Shown here piece by piece: positions 59,338 through 64,000 of a stretch of 64,000 nucleotides of DNA. The position numbers and the translations under genes were made by a program. Origin of the DNA: Baylisascaris procyonis (taxonomy: Eukaryota; Nematoda; Chromadorea; Rhabditida; Ascarididae); contig JAZARR010000059.1 of the NCBI GenBank assembly GCA_037389465.1, positions 7,649,001 to 7,713,000 of the forward strand. Reading direction: 5' to 3'. Positions within the stretch are counted from its first letter, which is position 1. The number at the start of each line of letters is the position of its first letter. The notes under the pieces are model-generated. The model saw only the letters and a program-made list of their open reading frames with translations. It was not told where the DNA came from and did no database searches.

Positions 59338-60788
59338 GATAAGCCGTTGGGTATTAGCAGTAAGCCGTTGCGGTAGGCTTTTAGCCATTGGCCGTTGGCC
59401 CTAGCCGTTAGCCGTTGGCCCTAGCCGTTAGCCGTTGGTCCTAACCGTTAGCCGTTGGCCCTAGCCGTTAGCCGTTGGCCCTAGCCGTTAGCCGTTGGTC
59501 CTAACCGTTAGCCGTTGGCCCTAGCCGTAAGGCTGAGGACTTAGGCATTGGCTGAGGACTTAGGCTGGCTGAGGACTTAGGCACTGGCTGAGGACTTAGG
59601 CATTGGCTGAGGACCTAGGCATTGGGTGAGGACTTAGGCATTGGGTGAGGACTTAGGCATTGGCTGAGGACTTAGGCATTGGCTGAGCACGTAGACATTG
59701 GGTGAGGACTTAGGCATTGGCTGAGGACTTAGGCATTGGCTGAGGACTTAGGCATTTAGCCGTTGGCCGCAGCCGTTAGCAGTTGGCCCTTAGCCCTAAG
59801 GCTGAGGACTTAGGCATTGGCCGAGGACTTAGGCATTGGCTGAGGACTTAGGCATTGGCTGAGGACTTAGGCATTTAGCCGTTAGCCGTTGGCCCTAGCC
59901 GTTAGCCATTGGCCCTAGCCGTTAGCCGTTGGCCCTAGCCGTTAGCCGTTGGCCCTAGCCGTTAGCCGTTGGCCCTAGCCGTTAGCCGTTGGTCCTAACC
60001 GTTAGCCGTTGGCCCTAGCCGTTAGCCGTTGGCCCTAGCCGTTAGCCGTTGGTCCTAACCGTTAGCCGTTGGCCCTAGCCGTAAGGCTGAGGACTTAGGC
60101 ATTGGCTGAGGACTTAGGCATTGGCTGAGGACTTAGGCATTGGCTGAGGACTTAGGCATTGGGTGAGGACTTAGGCATTGGCTGAGGACTTAGGCATTGG
60201 CTGAGCACGTAGACATTGGGTGAGGACTTAGGCATTGGCTGAGGACTTAGGCATTTAGCCGTTGGCCGCAGCCGTTAGCAGTTGGCCCTTAGCCCTAAGG
60301 CTGAGGACTTAGGCATTGGCCGAGGACTTAGGCATTGGCTGAGGACTTAGGCATTGGCTGAGGACTTAGGCATTTAGCCGTTAGCCGTTGGCCCTAGCCG
60401 TTAGCCATTGGCCCTAGCCGTTAGCCGTTGGCCCTAGCCGTTAGCCGTTGGCCCTAGCCGTTAGCCGTTGGCCCTAGCCTTTATCCGTTGGCCCTAGCCG
60501 TTAGCCGTTGGCCCTTAGCCGTAAGGCTGGGGACTTAAGGCATTGACTGAGGACTTAGGCATTGGCTGAAGACTTAGGCATTGGCTGAAGACTTAGGCGT
60601 TACCTTAGGACTTCGGCATTGGATGAGGACTTAAGCATTTAGCCGTTAGCCGTTGGCCCTAGCCGTTAGCCGTTGCCCCTTAGCCCTAAGGCTGAGGACT
60701 TAAGGCATTGGCTGAGGACTTAGGCATTGGCTGAGCATTTAAGCATTGGCTGAGGACTTAGGCATTGGCTGAGGACTTAGGCATTGGC
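59338..60788. repeat. Terminal subtelomeric tandem array
   Basis: About 1.45 kb alternates between runs of a 20-bp unit (GTTAGCCGTTGGCCCTAGCC) and runs of a 19-bp unit (TTAGGCATTGGCTGAGGAC). A longer block is duplicated: the landmark GGCCGCAGCCGTTAGCAGTT occurs twice at 499-bp spacing, while a pair of GGTCCTAACC variants recurs at 554-bp spacing, so the copies differ by about 55 bp of unit number. The 19-bp runs join the telomere directly. Confidence 0.95.
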
Positions 60789-63700
60789 TTAGGCTTAGGC
60801 TTAGGCTTAGGCTTAGGCTTAGGCTTAGGCTTAGGCTTAGGCTTAGGCTTAGGCTTAGGCTTAGGCTTAGGCTTAGGCTTAGGCTTAGGCTTAGGCTTAG
60901 GCTTAGGCTTAGGCTTAGGCTTAGGCTTAGGCTTAGGCTTAGGCTTAGGCTTAGGCTTAGGCTTAGGCTTAGGCTTAGGCTTAGGCTTAGGCTTAGGCTT
61001 AGGCTTAGGCTTAGGCTTAGGCTTAGGCTTAGGCTTAGGCTTAGGCTTAGGCTTAGGCTTAGGCTTAGGCTTAGGCTTAGGCTTAGGCTTAGGCTTAGGC
61101 TTAGGCTTAGGCTTAGGCTTAGGCTTAGGCTTAGGCTTAGGCTTAGGCTTAGGCTTAGGCTTAGGCTTAGGCTTAGGCTTAGGCTTAGGCTTAGGCTTAG
61201 GCTTAGGCTTAGGCTTAGGCTTAGGCTTAGGCTTAGGCTTAGGCTTAGGCTTAGGCTTAGGCTTAGGCTTAGGCTTAGGCTTAGGCTTAGGCTTAGGCTT
61301 AGGCTTAGGCTTAGGCTTAGGCTTAGGCTTAGGCTTAGGCTTAGGCTTAGGCTTAGGCTTAGGCTTAGGCTTAGGCTTAGGCTTAGGCTTAGGCTTAGGC
61401 TTAGGCTTAGGCTTAGGCTTAGGCTTAGGCTTAGGCTTAGGCTTAGGCTTAGGCTTAGGCTTAGGCTTAGGCTTAGGCTTAGGCTTAGGCTTAGGCTTAG
61501 GCTTAGGCTTAGGCTTAGGCTTAGGCTTAGGCTTAGGCTTAGGCTTAGGCTTAGGCTTAGGCTTAGGCTTAGGCTTAGGCTTAGGCTTAGGCTTAGGCTT
61601 AGGCTTAGGCTTAGGCTTAGGCTTAGGCTTAGGCTTAGGCTTAGGCTTAGGCTTAGGCTTAGGCTTAGGCTTAGGCTTAGGCTTAGGCTTAGGCTTAGGC
61701 TTAGGCTTAGGCTTAGGCTTAGGCTTAGGCTTAGGCTTAGGCTTAGGCTTAGGCTTAGGCTTAGGCTTAGGCTTAGGCTTAGGCTTAGGCTTAGGCTTAG
61801 GCTTAGGCTTAGGCTTAGGCTTAGGCTTAGGCTTAGGCTTAGGCTTAGGCTTAGGCTTAGGCTTAGGCTTAGGCTTAGGCTTAGGCTTAGGCTTAGGCTT
61901 AGGCTTAGGCTTAGGCTTAGGCTTAGGCTTAGGCTTAGGCTTAGGCTTAGGCTTAGGCTTAGGCTTAGGCTTAGGCTTAGGCTTAGGCTTAGGCTTAGGC
62001 TTAGGCTTAGGCTTAGGCTTAGGCTTAGGCTTAGGCTTAGGCTTAGGCTTAGGCTTAGGCTTAGGCTTAGGCTTAGGCTTAGGCTTAGGCTTAGGCTTAG
62101 GCTTAGGCTTAGGCTTAGGCTTAGGCTTAGGCTTAGGCTTAGGCTTAGGCTTAGGCTTAGGCTTAGGCTTAGGCTTAGGCTTAGGCTTAGGCTTAGGCTT
62201 AGGCTTAGGCTTAGGCTTAGGCTTAGGCTTAGGCTTAGGCTTAGGCTTAGGCTTAGGCTTAGGCTTAGGCTTAGGCTTAGGCTTAGGCTTAGGCTTAGGC
62301 TTAGGCTTAGGCTTAGGCTTAGGCTTAGGCTTAGGCTTAGGCTTAGGCTTAGGCTTAGGCTTAGGCTTAGGCTTAGGCTTAGGCTTAGGCTTAGGCTTAG
62401 GCTTAGGCTTAGGCTTAGGCTTAGGCTTAGGCTTAGGCTTAGGCTTAGGCTTAGGCTTAGGCTTAGGCTTAGGCTTAGGCTTAGGCTTAGGCTTAGGCTT
62501 AGGCTTAGGCTTAGGCTTAGGCTTAGGCTTAGGCTTAGGCTTAGGCTTAGGCTTAGGCTTAGGCTTAGGCTTAGGCTTAGGCTTAGGCTTAGGCTTAGGC
62601 TTAGGCTTAGGCTTAGGCTTAGGCTTAGGCTTAGGCTTAGGCTTAGGCTTAGGCTTAGGCTTAGGCTTAGGCTTAGGCTTAGGCTTAGGCTTAGGCTTAG
62701 GCTTAGGCTTAGGCTTAGGCTTAGGCTTAGGCTTAGGCTTAGGCTTAGGCTTAGGCTTAGGCTTAGGCTTAGGCTTAGGCTTAGGCTTAGGCTTAGGCTT
62801 AGGCTTAGGCTTAGGCTTAGGCTTAGGCTTAGGCTTAGGCTTAGGCTTAGGCTTAGGCTTAGGCTTAGGCTTAGGCTTAGGCTTAGGCTTAGGCTTAGGC
62901 TTAGGCTTAGGCTTAGGCTTAGGCTTAGGCTTAGGCTTAGGCTTAGGCTTAGGCTTAGGCTTAGGCTTAGGCTTAGGCTTAGGCTTAGGCTTAGGCTTAG
63001 GCTTAGGCTTAGGCTTAGGCTTAGGCTTAGGCTTAGGCTTAGGCTTAGGCTTAGGCTTAGGCTTAGGCTTAGGCTTAGGCTTAGGCTTAGGCTTAGGCTT
63101 AGGCTTAGGCTTAGGCTTAGGCTTAGGCTTAGGCTTAGGCTTAGGCTTAGGCTTAGGCTTAGGCTTAGGCTTAGGCTTAGGCTTAGGCTTAGGCTTAGGC
63201 TTAGGCTTAGGCTTAGGCTTAGGCTTAGGCTTAGGCTTAGGCTTAGGCTTAGGCTTAGGCTTAGGCTTAGGCTTAGGCTTAGGCTTAGGCTTAGGCTTAG
63301 GCTTAGGCTTAGGCTTAGGCTTAGGCTTAGGCTTAGGCTTAGGCTTAGGCTTAGGCTTAGGCTTAGGCTTAGGCTTAGGCTTAGGCTTAGGCTTAGGCTT
63401 AGGCTTAGGCTTAGGCTTAGGCTTAGGCTTAGGCTTAGGCTTAGGCTTAGGCTTAGGCTTAGGCTTAGGCTTAGGCTTAGGCTTAGGCTTAGGCTTAGGC
63501 TTAGGCTTAGGCTTAGGCTTAGGCTTAGGCTTAGGCTTAGGCTTAGGCTTAGGCTTAGGCTTAGGCTTAGGCTTAGGCTTAGGCTTAGGCTTAGGCTTAG
63601 GCTTAGGCTTAGGCTTAGGCTTAGGCTTAGGCTTAGGCTTAGGCTTAGGCTTAGGCTTAGGCTTAGGCTTAGGCTTAGGCTTAGGCTTAGGCTTAGGCTT

Positions 63701-64000
63701 AGGCTTAGGCTTAGGCTTAGGCTTAGGCTTAGGCTTAGGCTTAGGCTTAGGCTTAGGCTTAGGCTTAGGCTTAGGCTTAGGCTTAGGCTTAGGCTTAGGC
63801 TTAGGCTTAGGCTTAGGCTTAGGCTTAGGCTTAGGCTTAGGCTTAGGCTTAGGCTTAGGCTTAGGCTTAGGCTTAGGCTTAGGCTTAGGCTTAGGCTTAG
63901 GCTTAGGCTTAGGCTTAGGCTTAGGCTTAGGCTTAGGCTTAGGCTTAGGCTTAGGCTTAGGCTTAGGCTTAGGCTTAGGCTTAGGCTTAGGCTTAGGCTT
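60789..64000 (+). repeat. Telomere, (TTAGGC)n
   Basis: 3212 bp, about 535 copies of TTAGGC with no variant seen, to the end of the window. The G-rich strand runs 5'->3' toward the end, so this is the right end of the chromosome, not an interstitial block. TTAGGC identifies the organism as a nematode. Confidence 0.98.

Noticed and set aside
60789..64000. CRISPR-like or protein-coding repeat
   Set aside because: A pure hexamer without spacers; it is telomere.

Overview
The window is the right-hand end of a nematode chromosome. From 60789 to the last base it is an uninterrupted run of TTAGGC, the telomere hexamer of nematodes, with the G-rich strand reading toward the window end. The one gene recognised with certainty has many short exons and kilobase-scale introns. 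That architecture does not suit a compact Caenorhabditis-type genome and suits a larger one such as a parasitic clade V nematode. The clade is an inference; no rRNA, mitochondrial or other diagnostic gene is present. No tRNA, rRNA, CRISPR or intact transposase was seen.

Layout. Bases 1-29.3 kb are gene-poor DNA with no recognised gene. They hold several isolated open stretches bounded by splice-like signals (best: 10628-11080, then 11901-12120 and 15625-15776), a few minus-strand ORFs (5118-5507, 1874-2275, 26989-27294), a 39-40 bp minisatellite (about 8038-8160), two possible retroposed or tRNA-derived pieces, and two AT microsatellites (27.5-27.9 and 28.4-28.8 kb). From 29.3 to 48.0 kb lies a complete plus-strand gene for a Shaw/Kv3-type voltage-gated potassium channel. 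I reconstructed it as 11 coding exons with phase-consistent junctions, 1521 nt, 506 residues. T1 domain, six membrane segments, pore loop, PVPV hinge and the basic post-S6 motif are all present. Its selectivity filter reads IGFGD rather than VGYGD, and one S4 arginine position is glutamine.

From 48.0 to 60.8 kb the sequence becomes subtelomeric. An island of subtelomeric tandem repeat (50944-51302) sits about 8 kb inside the terminal array. It is followed by unassigned DNA (51.3-54.2 kb), a 3.3 kb AT-rich array that carries three copies of a GC-rich island containing a TTGGCGGGAAA-type motif (54.2-57.5 kb), and a short candidate gene start (57700-58529). The terminal subtelomeric array (59338-60788) is built from 19-bp and 20-bp units that look like degenerate telomere hexamers, and about 3.2 kb of pure telomere follows.

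How the parts relate. The Shaw channel is a tetrameric plasma-membrane potassium channel subunit and stands alone; nothing nearby is an obvious partner. Its last codon lies about 12.7 kb from the telomere, so it may be exposed to position effects or rapid divergence. Two coding-like ORFs inside its introns, directly after exon 1 and exon 9, are the least explained part of the locus.
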